Of a stretch of 64,000 nt of DNA, positions 51,195-61,850 are shown piece after piece. Below the pieces are notes generated by a model. That model ran no database searches and had not been told where the DNA came from. It saw only the letters and a list, made by a program, of their open reading frames with translations. The stretch comes from Phytobacter ursingii (lineage in GTDB: Bacteria > Pseudomonadota > Gammaproteobacteria > Enterobacterales > Enterobacteriaceae): positions 310,001 through 374,000 of the forward strand of contig CABDWT010000016.1 of NCBI GenBank assembly GCA_901456055.1, written 5' to 3'. Position 1 is the first letter of the stretch. Each line of letters starts with the position of its first letter. The position numbers and the translations under genes are program-made.

Positions 51195-52148
51195 ATGTAT
51201 ACGAAGATTATTGGTACCGGCAGCTATCTGCCTGAACAAGTGCGAACTAACGCCGACCTGGAAAAAATGGTGGATACGTCTGACGAGTGGATTGTCACCC
51301 GCACAGGCATTCGTGAACGCCGTATCGCTGCGCCAGATGAAACCGTCTCAACCATGGGCTTTGAAGCGGCAAAGCGCGCCCTGGAGATGGCAGGTATCAG
51401 TGCGGATGAGATTGGTCTGATTATTGTCGCTACCACCTCCGCAACACATGCATTTCCTAGCGCCGCATGTCAGGTGCAGAATATGTTGGGCGTGAAAGGC
51501 TGCCCGGCATTCGATGTTGCAGCTGCCTGTGCGGGCTTCACCTATGCGCTTAGCATTGCCGATCAATATGTGAAATCGGGTGCGGTAAAAAATGCGCTGG
51601 TGATCGGTTCAGACGTTCTGGCGCGTACCTGCGACCCGGAAGATCGCGGCACCATTATTATTTTTGGTGATGGGGCGGGCGCGGTTGTACTCGGAGCATC
51701 CGAAGAACCGGGTATCATCTCTACGCATCTGCATGCTGACGGTCGTTACGGCGAACTGTTAACGCTGCCGAATGCCGATCGTGTGCATCCAGAGAATCCG
51801 ATTTTCCTGACAATGGCAGGAAACGAAGTCTTTAAAGTGGCGGTGACTGAGCTTTCTCGCATCGTCGATGAAACCCTCGAAGCGAATAATTTGCAGCGCA
51901 GTGAGCTGAACTGGCTGGTGCCGCATCAGGCAAACCTGCGCATTATCAGCGCGACAGCAAAAAAACTGGGTATGTCGCTGGATAACGTTGTGGTGACGCT
52001 CGATCGTCACGGTAACACTTCTGCGGCGTCTGTCCCTTGTGCGCTGGACGAAGCGGTTCGCGACGGACGTATTCAGCGCGGTCAATTGATTCTGCTGGAA
52101 GCCTTTGGCGGTGGTTTCACCTGGGGTTCTGCGCTGGTTCGTTTCTAG
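51195..52148 (+). CDS. fabH: Beta-ketoacyl-ACP synthase III FabH
   Basis: Starts fatty-acid synthesis by condensing acetyl-CoA with malonyl-ACP. It has 317 residues, as in E. coli. The catalytic Cys112 is in DVAAACAGF; His and Asn of the triad lie in [11 protein letters not shown] and [12 protein letters not shown]. Confidence 0.98.
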   Translation: MYTKIIGTGSYLPEQVRTNADLEKMVDTSDEWIVTRTGIRERRIAAPDETVSTMGFEAAKRALEMAGISADEIGLIIVATTSATHAFPSAACQVQNMLGVKGCPAFDVAAACAGFTYALSIADQYVKSGAVKNALVIGSDVLARTCDPEDRGTIIIFGDGAGAVVLGASEEPGIISTHLHADGRYGELLTLPNADRVHPENPIFLTMAGNEVFKVAVTELSRIVDETLEANNLQRSELNWLVPHQANLRIISATAKKLGMSLDNVVVTLDRHGNTSAASVPCALDEAVRDGRIQRGQLILLEAFGGGFTWGSALVRF

Positions 52149-52164
52149 TATTAAGGATAAAAAC

Positions 52165-53094
52165 ATGACGCAATTTGCATTTGTGTTCCCGGGACAGGGC
52201 TCTCAAACCGTGGGTATGTTGGCTGATATGGCGGCAAGTCACCCGGTTGTTGAAGAGACATTCCGTGAAGCCTCTGCGGCACTTGGCTATGATCTGTGGG
52301 CGCTTGTTCAACAAGGGCCGGCGGAAGAGCTGAATAAAACCTGGCAGACACAGCCTGCGCTGCTGACGGCTTCCGTTGCCTTATGGCGCGTGTGGCAACA
52401 ACAGGGCGGCAAAACGCCTGCGTTGATGGCTGGTCACAGTCTGGGCGAGTACTCTGCGCTGGTCTGTGCAGGGGTTATTCCATTCGCAGACGCAGTTCGT
52501 CTGGTCGAGCTGCGTGGCAAATTCATGCAAGAAGCCGTACCGGAAGGGACTGGCGCCATGGCGGCGATTATCGGTCTGGATGATGCATCCATTGCTAAAG
52601 CGTGCGAAGAATCCGCGCAAGGGCAGGTTGTTTCGCCGGTGAACTACAACTCTCCGGGCCAGGTGGTTATCGCAGGCCACAAGGAAGCGGTTGATCGTGC
52701 GGGTGCCGCCTGTAAAGCTGCTGGCGCGAAGCGCGCCCTGCCGCTGCCGGTCAGCGTGCCATCCCACTGTGCGCTGATGAAACCCGCTGCTGAGAAACTG
52801 GCGGCAGAATTAGAAAAAATCACCTTCAGCGCACCGCAGGTTCCGGTGGTAAACAATGTTGATGTGAAATGCGAAACATCGCCTGAAGCGATTCGTCATG
52901 CGCTGGTACGTCAGCTTTATAGCCCGGTACAATGGACTAAAAGCGTTGAATTTATGGCAGCACAGGGCGTTGAGCACCTGTATGAAGTTGGTCCTGGTAA
53001 AGTGCTGACCGGTCTGACAAAACGTATTGTTGATACCCTGACAGCGTCTGCGCTTAATGAGCCTGCCGCACTGTCAGAGGCACTTGCGCAATAA
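52165..53094 (+). CDS. fabD: Malonyl-CoA:ACP transacylase FabD
   Basis: Loads malonate on ACP. ATG 52165 gives 309 residues, the family length; the frame extends 20 codons upstream into fabH. FVFPGQGSQTVGM is at the N-terminus and the nucleophile Ser92 is in GHSLGEYSA; the catalytic His is in VSVPSHCALM. It starts 16 bases after fabH. Confidence 0.98.
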   Translation: MTQFAFVFPGQGSQTVGMLADMAASHPVVEETFREASAALGYDLWALVQQGPAEELNKTWQTQPALLTASVALWRVWQQQGGKTPALMAGHSLGEYSALVCAGVIPFADAVRLVELRGKFMQEAVPEGTGAMAAIIGLDDASIAKACEESAQGQVVSPVNYNSPGQVVIAGHKEAVDRAGAACKAAGAKRALPLPVSVPSHCALMKPAAEKLAAELEKITFSAPQVPVVNNVDVKCETSPEAIRHALVRQLYSPVQWTKSVEFMAAQGVEHLYEVGPGKVLTGLTKRIVDTLTASALNEPAALSEALAQ

Positions 53095-53106
53095 AAGAGG
53101 AAAACC

Positions 53107-53841
53107 ATGAGTTTTGAAGGAAAAGTCGCGTTGGTTACCGGCGCGAGCCGTGGCATTGGCCGCGCAATCGCGGAAGCCCTTGTTGCTCGTGGCGCGAAGG
53201 TTATCGGTACTGCAACCAGTGAAAATGGCGCTCAGGCTATTAGTGAGTATTTAGGTGCAAACGGCAAAGGTCTGATGTTGAATGTGACCGATCCTGCATC
53301 TATTGAATCTGTTCTGGAAAACATTCGTGCCGAGTTTGGCGAAGTTGATATCCTGGTCAATAATGCCGGTATCACGCGCGATAATCTGTTAATGCGCATG
53401 AAGGATGACGAGTGGAACGATATTCTCGAAACCAACCTGTCATCGGTTTTCCGTCTGTCAAAAGCGGTGATGCGCGCTATGATGAAAAAGCGTCATGGTC
53501 GTATCATCACTATCGGTTCTGTGGTTGGCACCATGGGAAATGCTGGTCAGGCTAACTACGCTGCGGCGAAGGCAGGTCTGATTGGTTTCAGTAAATCGCT
53601 GGCGCGAGAAGTCGCTTCACGCGGGATTACTGTGAACGTTGTTGCTCCGGGCTTTATTGAAACGGACATGACGCGTGCGCTGTCTGACGATCAGCGTGCG
53701 GGTATTCTGGCGCAAGTTCCTGCGGGTCGCCTTGGCGGTGCTCAGGAAATCGCCAGTGCGGTTGCATTTTTAGCCTCTGACGAAGCAGGTTACATCACTG
53801 GTGAGACCCTGCACGTCAACGGCGGAATGTACATGGTTTAA
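53107..53841 (+). CDS. fabG: 3-oxoacyl-ACP reductase FabG
   Basis: NADPH-dependent short-chain reductase of the fatty-acid cycle. It has 244 residues. GASRGIGRAIAEAL holds the cofactor glycines; Ser138, Tyr151 and Lys155 lie in ITIGSVVGTMGNAGQANYAA and AKAG. VNNAGITRDNLLMRM is typical. It starts 12 bases after fabD. Confidence 0.98.
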   Translation: MSFEGKVALVTGASRGIGRAIAEALVARGAKVIGTATSENGAQAISEYLGANGKGLMLNVTDPASIESVLENIRAEFGEVDILVNNAGITRDNLLMRMKDDEWNDILETNLSSVFRLSKAVMRAMMKKRHGRIITIGSVVGTMGNAGQANYAAAKAGLIGFSKSLAREVASRGITVNVVAPGFIETDMTRALSDDQRAGILAQVPAGRLGGAQEIASAVAFLASDEAGYITGETLHVNGGMYMV

Positions 53842-53922
53842 CCACGATTAAATTTATTTGCGTTATTAGGGCGAAAGGCCGCAAAATAGCGTAAAATCGT
53901 GGTACGAACTGCCGGGATTTAG

Positions 53923-53950
53923 TTGCAAATTTTTCAACATTTTATACACT
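53923..53950 (+). promoter_or_regulatory. acpP promoter
   Basis: TTGCAA, 16 bases, TACACT. It lies in the 154-base fabG-acpP gap, with start near 53957 about 39 bases before the acpP ATG. A separate strong acpP promoter is known in E. coli. Confidence 0.65.
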
Positions 53951-53995
53951 ACGAAAACCATCGCGAAAGCGAGTTTTGATAGGAAATTTAAGAGT

Positions 53996-54232
53996 ATGAG
54001 CACTATCGAAGAACGCGTTAAGAAAATTATCGGCGAACAGCTGGGCGTTAAGCAGGAAGAAGTTACCAACAATGCTTCCTTCGTTGAAGACCTGGGCGCT
54101 GATTCTCTTGACACCGTTGAGCTGGTAATGGCTCTGGAAGAAGAGTTTGATACTGAGATTCCGGACGAAGAAGCTGAGAAAATCACCACCGTTCAGGCTG
54201 CCATTGATTACATCAACGGTCACCAGGCGTAA
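53996..54232 (+). CDS. acpP: Acyl carrier protein AcpP
   Basis: Acidic 78-residue carrier (77 after Met loss) that holds growing acyl chains on phosphopantetheine. The attachment Ser37 is in [11 protein letters not shown]. The sequence looks identical to E. coli ACP up to the end, INGHQA. A terminator follows, so it is mainly a separate transcript. Confidence 0.99.
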
Positions 54233-54243
54233 GTGAACATCTC

Positions 54244-54271
54244 CAGGCGGTCACTCGACCGCCTGAGTTTT
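54244..54271 (+). terminator. acpP terminator
   Basis: CAGGCGGTC-ACTC-GACCGCCTG, then AGTTTTATCTTTTA. It lies 12 bases after the acpP stop; fabF lies beyond it. Confidence 0.9.
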
Positions 54272-54294
54272 ATCTTTTATCCCCCTAATCTTAA

Positions 54295-55563
<1,269 letters not shown>

Positions 55564-55593
55564 GCGTAACGCTGTTTTTACCAACCAGCCTGT

Positions 55594-55622
55594 AAAAAGG
55601 TCCGCACTGCGGGCCTTTTTTA
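55594..55622 (+). terminator. fabF terminator
   Basis: AAAAAGGTCCGC-ACT-GCGGGCCTTTTTT, a 12-bp stem with one wobble, 30 bases after the fabF stop. Confidence 0.93.
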
Positions 55623-55692
55623 TTTCAGTTTTCTCCGCTTGTCCTGCACAGAGTGTCCTGCCACACTACTCTGCCACGCATAAGGAGCCTCT

Positions 55693-56508
55693 ATGTTATT
55701 GATTAATGGTTGCGAGCAGGTATCTCTTGCCGCAAATGACAGAGCGACTCAATTTGGCGACGGCTGTTTCACTACGGCACGTATCGACAACGGAACCATT
55801 AGCCTCCTGGCTGAACATCTGCATCGTCTCAGGCTCGCCTGTGACAGGCTCTTTATTCCTTTTAGCCAATGGGAAGCGCTGGAAGATGAAATGCGCCGTA
55901 TTGCTTCGGGAAGGGCGAGTGGGGTCCTTAAGGCAATCATCAGTCGTGGCGGCGGTGGACGCGGTTACAGCGGAGCCGACTGCCAAAATCCGACGCGTAT
56001 TCTCACTGTTTCCGCTTATCCGTCGCATTACGCACGCTGGAAGGAAGAGGGCATTACGCTGTCGCTCAGTCCTGTAAGGCTGGGACGAAACCCACACCTT
56101 GCCGGTCTCAAACATCTGAATCGGCTGGAGCAGGTCCTGATCCGCCGTTATCTTGAGCAAACTCACAGTGACGAGGCGCTGGTTCTTGACAGTGAAGGGT
56201 GGGTTACGGAATGCTGTGCCGCGAATATTTTCTGGCGTAAAGGCCGTGATGTGTTTACCCCAGACCTGGGTCAGGCGGGCGTAGATGGCATTATGCGGCA
56301 ATTTTGTCTGCGCCAACTGGCATCTTCCGAGTATCGCGTTGTCGAAATCAATGCGTCGCCAGATGCACTCAACGCTGCTGATGAAGTCATCATCTGTAAT
56401 GCATTAATGCCTGTCATTCCCGTGCGCGCGTGGGATGGCATCAGCTGGACTTCCCGGGAGTTGTACCAATTTCTGGCCCCTCTTTGTGAGCACCCGATAT
56501 CGTCATGA
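55693..56508 (+). CDS. pabC: Aminodeoxychorismate lyase PabC
   Basis: PLP enzyme that makes 4-aminobenzoate and pyruvate for folate synthesis. It has 271 residues (E. coli 269). The PLP-binding Lys140 is in [20 protein letters not shown]-like motif is present as [13 protein letters not shown]. Its stop overlaps the mltG start (ATGA). Confidence 0.96.
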   Translation: MLLINGCEQVSLAANDRATQFGDGCFTTARIDNGTISLLAEHLHRLRLACDRLFIPFSQWEALEDEMRRIASGRASGVLKAIISRGGGGRGYSGADCQNPTRILTVSAYPSHYARWKEEGITLSLSPVRLGRNPHLAGLKHLNRLEQVLIRRYLEQTHSDEALVLDSEGWVTECCAANIFWRKGRDVFTPDLGQAGVDGIMRQFCLRQLASSEYRVVEINASPDALNAADEVIICNALMPVIPVRAWDGISWTSRELYQFLAPLCEHPISS

Positions 56509-57527
56509 AAAAAATGTTGCGCGTTGTATTTCTCCTTTTGCTGGTCCTGGTGATTGCGGCTGGTGCGGGTATATGGAAAGTTCGTCAGTTGGCTGACAGT
56601 AAGCTCCTCATTAAAGAGGACACCATTTTTACGCTGGAGGCCGGAACCGGGCGTCTTGCGTTGGGTGAGCAGCTGTATGGTGAAAAGGTGATTAATCGCC
56701 CGCGTGTCTTCCAGTGGTTGTTGCGTGTGGAGCCTGATCTATCGCACTTTAAAGCCGGTACCTATCGTTTTTCGCCAGACATGACCGTGCGTGAAATGCT
56801 CCAGTTGCTGGAAAGCGGCAAAGAGGCGCAGTTCCCGCTTCGTCTGGTTGAGGGCATGCGGCTAAGTGACTATCTGCAGCAACTGCGTGATGCGCCCTAT
56901 ATCAAGCACACCCTGAAAGATGATGCCTACGCGACGGTTGCGCAGGCGCTGGATCTCGAACATCCGGACTGGGTGGAAGGCTGGTTCTGGCCGGACACCT
57001 GGATGTATACCGCGAATACGACGGATGTTGCACTGCTTAAACGTGCGCACCAAAAAATGGTACGGGCGATTGATCAGGCGTGGGAAGGGCGTATGGAAGG
57101 GTTGCCTTACCAGGATAAAAACCAGATGGTGACGATGGCATCCATCATCGAGAAAGAGACCGCGGTGGCCAGCGAGCGCGATCAGGTCGCATCGGTCTTT
57201 ATCAACCGTCTGCGTATTGGGATGCGGCTGCAAACAGATCCCACTGTGATTTACGGGATGGGCGCGCGGTATAATGGTAAATTGTCGCGCGCCGACCTGG
57301 AAACGCCGACACCGTATAATACCTATATCATCAGTGGTCTGCCGCCAGGCCCTATTGCGACACCTGGCGAAGCGTCATTGAAAGCCGCAGCGCACCCGGC
57401 AAAAACGCCCTATCTCTATTTTGTTGCTGATGGTAAAGGTGGGCATACATTCAATACCAATCTCGCCAGCCACAACCGGTCAGTGCAGGACTATTTAAAA
57501 GTACTTAAGGAAAAAAATGGGCAGTAA
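56505..57527 (+). CDS. mltG: Endolytic murein transglycosylase MltG
   Basis: Inner-membrane lytic transglycosylase that ends glycan strands (formerly yceG). It has 340 residues. One N-terminal membrane span covers about residues 6-24, then a LysM-like part. The catalytic Glu218 is in ASIIEKETA, and [20 protein letters not shown] follows. Its 3' end overlaps tmk by 11 bases. Confidence 0.97.
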   Translation: MKKMLRVVFLLLLVLVIAAGAGIWKVRQLADSKLLIKEDTIFTLEAGTGRLALGEQLYGEKVINRPRVFQWLLRVEPDLSHFKAGTYRFSPDMTVREMLQLLESGKEAQFPLRLVEGMRLSDYLQQLRDAPYIKHTLKDDAYATVAQALDLEHPDWVEGWFWPDTWMYTANTTDVALLKRAHQKMVRAIDQAWEGRMEGLPYQDKNQMVTMASIIEKETAVASERDQVASVFINRLRIGMRLQTDPTVIYGMGARYNGKLSRADLETPTPYNTYIISGLPPGPIATPGEASLKAAAHPAKTPYLYFVADGKGGHTFNTNLASHNRSVQDYLKVLKEKNGQ

Positions 57528-58158
57528 ATACATCGTCATTGAAGGGCTCGAAGGGGCAGGGAAAACCACCGCGCGCGATGTCGTGGTTGACACTCTGCGT
57601 CAGATGGGCGTTGAAAAGATGGTTTTCACCCGCGAGCCGGGCGGTACTCAACTGGCAGAAAAGCTGCGCAGTCTGGTACTGGACATTCGCTCTGTCGGCG
57701 ATGAGACGATTACGGTTAAGGCCGAAGTATTAATGTTTTATGCTGCCCGCGTTCAATTGGTTGAAACGGTGATTAAACCGGCACTGGCCAATGGGAACTG
57801 GGTGATAGGCGATCGCCATGACCTCTCTACGCAAGCCTATCAGGGCGGTGGACGTGGCGTCGACCAGACCATGCTGGCAACGCTGCGTGATGCGGTGCTG
57901 GGGGATTTTCGCCCCGACCTGACGATTTACCTGGACGTGACGCCGGAAGTGGGGCTTAAGCGTGCCCGTGCCCGCGGCGAACTGGATCGCATTGAACAAG
58001 AATCTCTGGATTTCTTCAACCGCACGCGCGCACGCTACCTTGAGCTGGCTGCGGCAGATGACAGCATTCGCACCATCGATGCCACGCAATCGCTCGAAGA
58101 CGTTATGGCGGATATTCGTCAGACGGTCACCGCCTGGGTGCAGGAGCAGGACGCATGA
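57517..58158 (+). CDS. tmk: Thymidylate kinase
   Basis: Phosphorylates dTMP to dTDP. It has 213 residues, as in E. coli. The P-loop is [11 protein letters not shown] (residues 10-20); [15 protein letters not shown] is the DR-like TREPGG motif; [15 protein letters not shown] holds the substrate Arg. It overlaps mltG at its start and holB at its end (ATGA). Confidence 0.98.
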   Translation: MGSKYIVIEGLEGAGKTTARDVVVDTLRQMGVEKMVFTREPGGTQLAEKLRSLVLDIRSVGDETITVKAEVLMFYAARVQLVETVIKPALANGNWVIGDRHDLSTQAYQGGGRGVDQTMLATLRDAVLGDFRPDLTIYLDVTPEVGLKRARARGELDRIEQESLDFFNRTRARYLELAAADDSIRTIDATQSLEDVMADIRQTVTAWVQEQDA

Positions 58159-59159
58159 GATGGTACCCGTGGCTGAGGTCGGATTATGAGCAACTGGTTG
58201 CCAGTTATCAGGCCGGTCGCGGGCATCATGCTTTACTGGTCCATGCGCTACCGGGAATGGGTGATGATGCGCTGATCTATGCGCTGAGCCGTTATCTGCT
58301 TTGCCAGCATCCGGAAAATGCCAAAAGCTGCGGCCATTGCCGTGGTTGCCAGTTAATGCAGGCGGGTACTCATCCGGATTATTACCCGTTAGCACCAGAG
58401 AAGGGCAAGACGACGCTCGGGATCGACGCGGTACGCGAGGTCAGCGAAAAACTGTATGAGCACGCGCGCCTTGGCGGCGCTAAAGTGGTCTGGATTCAGG
58501 ATGCCTCGCTTTTAACGGACGCGGCGGCAAATGCCCTGCTCAAAACGCTGGAAGAGCCGCCGAAAGAGACCTGGTTTTTTATGAGCTGTCGTGAGCCGGC
58601 GCGCTTACTAGCCACGTTGCGTAGCCGCTGTCGGATGCATCACCTCGCACCGCCCGCTGAAAACTACTCTTGTGCCTGGCTTGCTCGTGAGCACAGCGCG
58701 TCACAAGAGACGATTGTCAGTGCGTTACGCCTATGCGGCGGCGCGCCAGGTGCGGCAGCGCAACTGCTGCAGGCTGACAACCTCGCACCGCGTCAGGCGC
58801 TGTGCCAGGCCGTCGGACAGTTGCCAGGGCATGGCGACTGGCTTTCGCTGCTGACGGGACTGAACCATGAACAGGTGGCCGAACGTCTGCACTGGCTGGC
58901 GACGCTCCTGCTGGATGCGCTGAAGGTTCAGCAGGGCGCAACGCTGCTGACGAATATGGATGCGATTGCTGTGGTACGCCAGCTTGCCAGCCAGTTTAAT
59001 GGCGAGCGCCTGCAAGCCTGTCTTCGTGCTGTGGTTGAATGCCGCGAACAGGTGATGACAGTGGTAGGCGTCAACCGCGAATTGTTATTGACCGACCTTT
59101 TATTACGCATTGAGCGTTACCTGCAACCCGGTGCCGCATTGCCCGGACAGTATTTCTAA
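58155..59159 (+). CDS. holB: DNA polymerase III delta-prime subunit HolB
   Basis: Clamp-loader subunit. It has 334 residues, as in E. coli. The zinc Cys cluster is seen in [20 protein letters not shown] (four Cys). As in the family, the P-loop is degenerate ([11 protein letters not shown]) and the sensor region is [20 protein letters not shown] followed by TLEEPP. It overlaps tmk by 4 bases and precedes ycfH by 10. Confidence 0.97.
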   Translation: MRWYPWLRSDYEQLVASYQAGRGHHALLVHALPGMGDDALIYALSRYLLCQHPENAKSCGHCRGCQLMQAGTHPDYYPLAPEKGKTTLGIDAVREVSEKLYEHARLGGAKVVWIQDASLLTDAAANALLKTLEEPPKETWFFMSCREPARLLATLRSRCRMHHLAPPAENYSCAWLAREHSASQETIVSALRLCGGAPGAAAQLLQADNLAPRQALCQAVGQLPGHGDWLSLLTGLNHEQVAERLHWLATLLLDALKVQQGATLLTNMDAIAVVRQLASQFNGERLQACLRAVVECREQVMTVVGVNRELLLTDLLLRIERYLQPGAALPGQYF

Positions 59160-59169
59160 GAGAGAGATT

Positions 59170-59964
59170 ATGTTTTTAGTCGACTCCCATTGCCATCTCG
59201 ATGGCCTGGATTATCAGTCGTTACATACGGACGTAAATGATGCGTTAACGAAAGCGGCTGCCCGCGACGTGAGATTTTTCCTTGCTGTGGCGACAACACT
59301 GCCGGGTTACCGCAGTATGCGCAATTTAGTGGGGGAACGTAGCGATGTGGCTTTTTCCTGCGGCGTTCATCCGCTCAATCAGGATGAAGCCTATGCGGTG
59401 GAAGATTTGCGCAGAATGGCCGCAGAAGAGGGCGTTGTGGCAATGGGGGAAACGGGGCTGGATTATTACTACACGCCGGAAACCAAAATCCGCCAACAAG
59501 AATCTTTTCGTGACCATATCCGTATTGGCCGTGAACTGAACAAGCCGGTTATCGTGCACACCCGTGATGCGCGTGCAGATACCCTGGCTATTCTCCGGGA
59601 AGAAAAAGTGACGGACTGCGGAGGCGTACTACACTGTTTTACGGAAGACAGGGAAACGGCAGGTCAGTTATTAGATCTCGGCTTCTATATCTCGTTTTCC
59701 GGGATCGTCACTTTTCGTAACGCAGAGCAACTGCGTGATGCGGCGCGTTATGTCCCGCTGGATCGTTTGCTGGTGGAAACCGACTCGCCTTACCTGGCGC
59801 CGGTTCCCCACCGCGGTAAAGAAAACCAACCGGCGTATGTCCGGGATGTTGCTGAATATATGGCAGTTCTGAAAGGCGTTTCGGTCGATGAACTGGCGCA
59901 AAAAACCACAGAAAACTTCGCCACCTTGTTCCATATCGATCCGGCCCGCCTGCAATCCCTCTGA
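59170..59964 (+). CDS. ycfH: TatD-family metal-dependent hydrolase YcfH
   Basis: Predicted metal-dependent DNase or hydrolase of the TatD family. ATG 59170 gives 264 residues (E. coli 265); the frame extends into holB but the family start is MFLVDSHCHLD with His7 and His9 as metal ligands. MGETGLDYYY, VIVHTRDA, VLHCFTEDRE and LLVETDSPYLAP complete the metal site. Last of the pabC-mltG-tmk-holB-ycfH group, followed by a terminator. Confidence 0.96.
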   Translation: MFLVDSHCHLDGLDYQSLHTDVNDALTKAAARDVRFFLAVATTLPGYRSMRNLVGERSDVAFSCGVHPLNQDEAYAVEDLRRMAAEEGVVAMGETGLDYYYTPETKIRQQESFRDHIRIGRELNKPVIVHTRDARADTLAILREEKVTDCGGVLHCFTEDRETAGQLLDLGFYISFSGIVTFRNAEQLRDAARYVPLDRLLVETDSPYLAPVPHRGKENQPAYVRDVAEYMAVLKGVSVDELAQKTTENFATLFHIDPARLQSL

Positions 59965-60012
59965 ATTTTCAGCTTATTTTAGTGCTCGTAATTAATAAGT
60001 AATAAGAGTAAA

Positions 60013-60049
60013 GTTCACCGCCACAAAAGAGGCGGTGAACGCTTTTTTT
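60013..60049 (+). terminator. ycfH terminator
   Basis: Perfect 10-bp stem GTTCACCGCC/GGCGGTGAAC, then GC and seven T. It separates the holB group from the ptsG promoter. Confidence 0.94.
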
Positions 60050-60107
60050 GACACATTCAGTAATGGGTTTTGTAAATCTATGAAAGTTTTGACTCTGACG
60101 CTAACTG

Positions 60108-60129
60108 AAACGTGATAGCCGTCAAACAA
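60108..60129 (+). promoter_or_regulatory. CRP site of ptsG
   Basis: CGTGA-TAGCCG-TCAAA, a CRP half-site pair. Its centre is at 60118.5, exactly 41.5 bases before the start expected at 60160 from the -10 TACTCT (60148-60153). This fits a class II CRP-activated promoter. Confidence 0.8.
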
Positions 60130-60140
60130 ACTTATGCGGA

Positions 60141-60165
60141 TTTATTTTACTCTGTGTAATAAATA
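60141..60165 (+). promoter_or_regulatory. Mlc operator over the ptsG -10
   Basis: TTATTTTACTCTGTGTAATAAATA is near the known E. coli Mlc site at ptsG and covers the -10 TACTCT. Repression is lifted when unphosphorylated PtsG holds Mlc at the membrane (family knowledge). Confidence 0.75.
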
Positions 60166-60243
60166 AAGGGCACTTAGATGTCCTGTTCACAGCACGGTTC
60201 TCCCCCCGTGCCAATGCGCAAAAAGCGTAAAAAAAGCACAAAT

Positions 60244-60263
60244 ACTCAGGAGCACTCTCAATT
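60244..60263 (+). promoter_or_regulatory. SgrS sRNA target over ptsG RBS
   Basis: CAGGAGCACTCTCAATT directly before the ptsG ATG includes the AGGAG ribosome site. This stretch matches the E. coli ptsG segment that pairs with SgrS during glucose-phosphate stress. The sgrS gene itself is not in the window. Confidence 0.8.
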
Positions 60264-61697
60264 ATGTTTAAGAATGCATTTGCTAACCTGCAGAAGGTCG
60301 GTAAATCGCTGATGCTGCCAGTATCCGTACTCCCTATCGCAGGTATTCTGCTGGGCGTCGGGTCTGCTAACTTCAGCTGGCTGCCAGAAGTGGTTTCTCA
60401 CGTAATGGCCGAAGCAGGCGGTTCTGTTTTTGCTAACATGCCGCTGATCTTCGCTATCGGTGTTGCTCTGGGCTTCACCAATAACGATGGCGTCTCCGGT
60501 CTTGCTGCTGTGGTTGCCTACGGCATCATGGTTAAAACCATGTCCGTGGTTGCGCCGCTGGTACTGCATTTACCTGCAGAAGAAATCGCGGCTAAACACC
60601 TGGCAGATACTGGTGTCCTCGGTGGTATCATCGCCGGTGCCATCGCTGCGTATATGTTTAACCGCTTCTACCGTATCAAGCTGCCTGAGTATCTGGGCTT
60701 CTTCGCCGGTAAGCGTTTTGTTCCGATTATCTCCGGTCTGGCCGCTATTATCTTCGGTGTTGTGCTGTCCTTCATTTGGCCACCGATTGGTACTGCTATT
60801 CAGGAATTCTCTCAATGGGCTGCCTACCAGAACCCGGTTGTTGCGTTCGGTATCTACGGCTTCATCGAGCGCTGCCTGGTACCGTTTGGTCTGCACCATA
60901 TCTGGAACGTTCCTTTCCAGATGCAGATCGGCGAATTCACCAACGCAGCAGGCCAGGTGTTCCACGGCGATATCCCGCGTTACATGGCAGGCGACCCGAC
61001 TGCGGGCAAACTGTCTGGCGGCTTCCTGTTCAAAATGTACGGCCTGCCGGCTGCTGCTATCGCGATTTGGCACTCTGCTAAACCAGAGAACCGCGCGAAA
61101 GTGGGCGGTATCATGATCTCCGCAGCGTTGACCTCGTTCCTGACCGGTATCACCGAGCCGATCGAGTTCTCCTTCATGTTCGTTGCGCCGATCCTGTACG
61201 CAATCCATGCGATTCTGGCTGGTCTGGCATTCCCGATCTGTATCCTGCTGGGTATGCGTGACGGTACATCCTTCTCTCACGGTCTGATCGACTTCATCGT
61301 TCTGTCCGGTAACGGCAGCAAACTGTGGTTGTTCCCGGTTGTAGGTCTGTGCTATGCAGCGGTTTACTACATCGTGTTCCGCGTACTGATTAAAGCACTG
61401 GATCTGAAAACCCCGGGTCGTGAAGACGCATCCGAAGAGTCTAAAGCTGGCGCGACCAGCGAAATGGCTCCGGCACTGGTCGCTGCGTTCGGCGGTAAAG
61501 AAAACATCACTAACCTGGATGCTTGTATCACTCGTCTGCGCGTTAGCGTTGCCGATGTGGCAAAAGTTGACCAGCCTGGTCTGAAAAAACTGGGCGCGGC
61601 AGGTGTGGTAGTTGCTGGTTCAGGTGTACAGGCAATTTTCGGTACTAAATCCGATAACCTGAAAACCGAAATGGATGAGTACATCCGTAGCAACTAA
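60264..61697 (+). CDS. ptsG: Glucose PTS transporter EIICB(Glc)
   Basis: Inner-membrane glucose permease of the PTS that imports and phosphorylates glucose, and sequesters Mlc. It has 477 residues, as in E. coli. The EIIC membrane domain covers about residues 1-390 with [13 protein letters not shown] and the substrate motif [12 protein letters not shown]. The EIIB domain has the phosphorylated Cys421 in [11 protein letters not shown]. Promoter, operator and SgrS sites are visible upstream, and a terminator follows. Confidence 0.98.
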   Translation: MFKNAFANLQKVGKSLMLPVSVLPIAGILLGVGSANFSWLPEVVSHVMAEAGGSVFANMPLIFAIGVALGFTNNDGVSGLAAVVAYGIMVKTMSVVAPLVLHLPAEEIAAKHLADTGVLGGIIAGAIAAYMFNRFYRIKLPEYLGFFAGKRFVPIISGLAAIIFGVVLSFIWPPIGTAIQEFSQWAAYQNPVVAFGIYGFIERCLVPFGLHHIWNVPFQMQIGEFTNAAGQVFHGDIPRYMAGDPTAGKLSGGFLFKMYGLPAAAIAIWHSAKPENRAKVGGIMISAALTSFLTGITEPIEFSFMFVAPILYAIHAILAGLAFPICILLGMRDGTSFSHGLIDFIVLSGNGSKLWLFPVVGLCYAAVYYIVFRVLIKALDLKTPGREDASEESKAGATSEMAPALVAAFGGKENITNLDACITRLRVSVADVAKVDQPGLKKLGAAGVVVAGSGVQAIFGTKSDNLKTEMDEYIRSN

Positions 61698-61720
61698 GCC
61701 GTAAAGTCTGGGGAGACTGA

Positions 61721-61744
61721 GGCAGCCGAAAGGCTGCCTTTTTT
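61721..61744 (+). terminator. ptsG terminator
   Basis: GGCAGCC-GAAA-GGCTGCC followed by six T, 23 bases after the ptsG stop. Confidence 0.95.
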
Positions 61745-61798
61745 ACGTTTAAGGTCTGGTGAAATAAGACTCACGTCAGAGGTTGAAGGTATTGCAGT

Positions 61799-61825
61799 AA
61801 AAAGCCCGTCAGCGAACTCACGGGC
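61799..61825 (-). terminator. fhuE terminator
   Basis: On the minus strand GCCCGT, ten bases, ACGGGC, then TTTTT. It lies 25 bases after the fhuE-type gene's stop and faces the ptsG terminator. Confidence 0.85.
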
Positions 61826-61850
61826 AAAGGTTTATAGCGGAACTCGACCA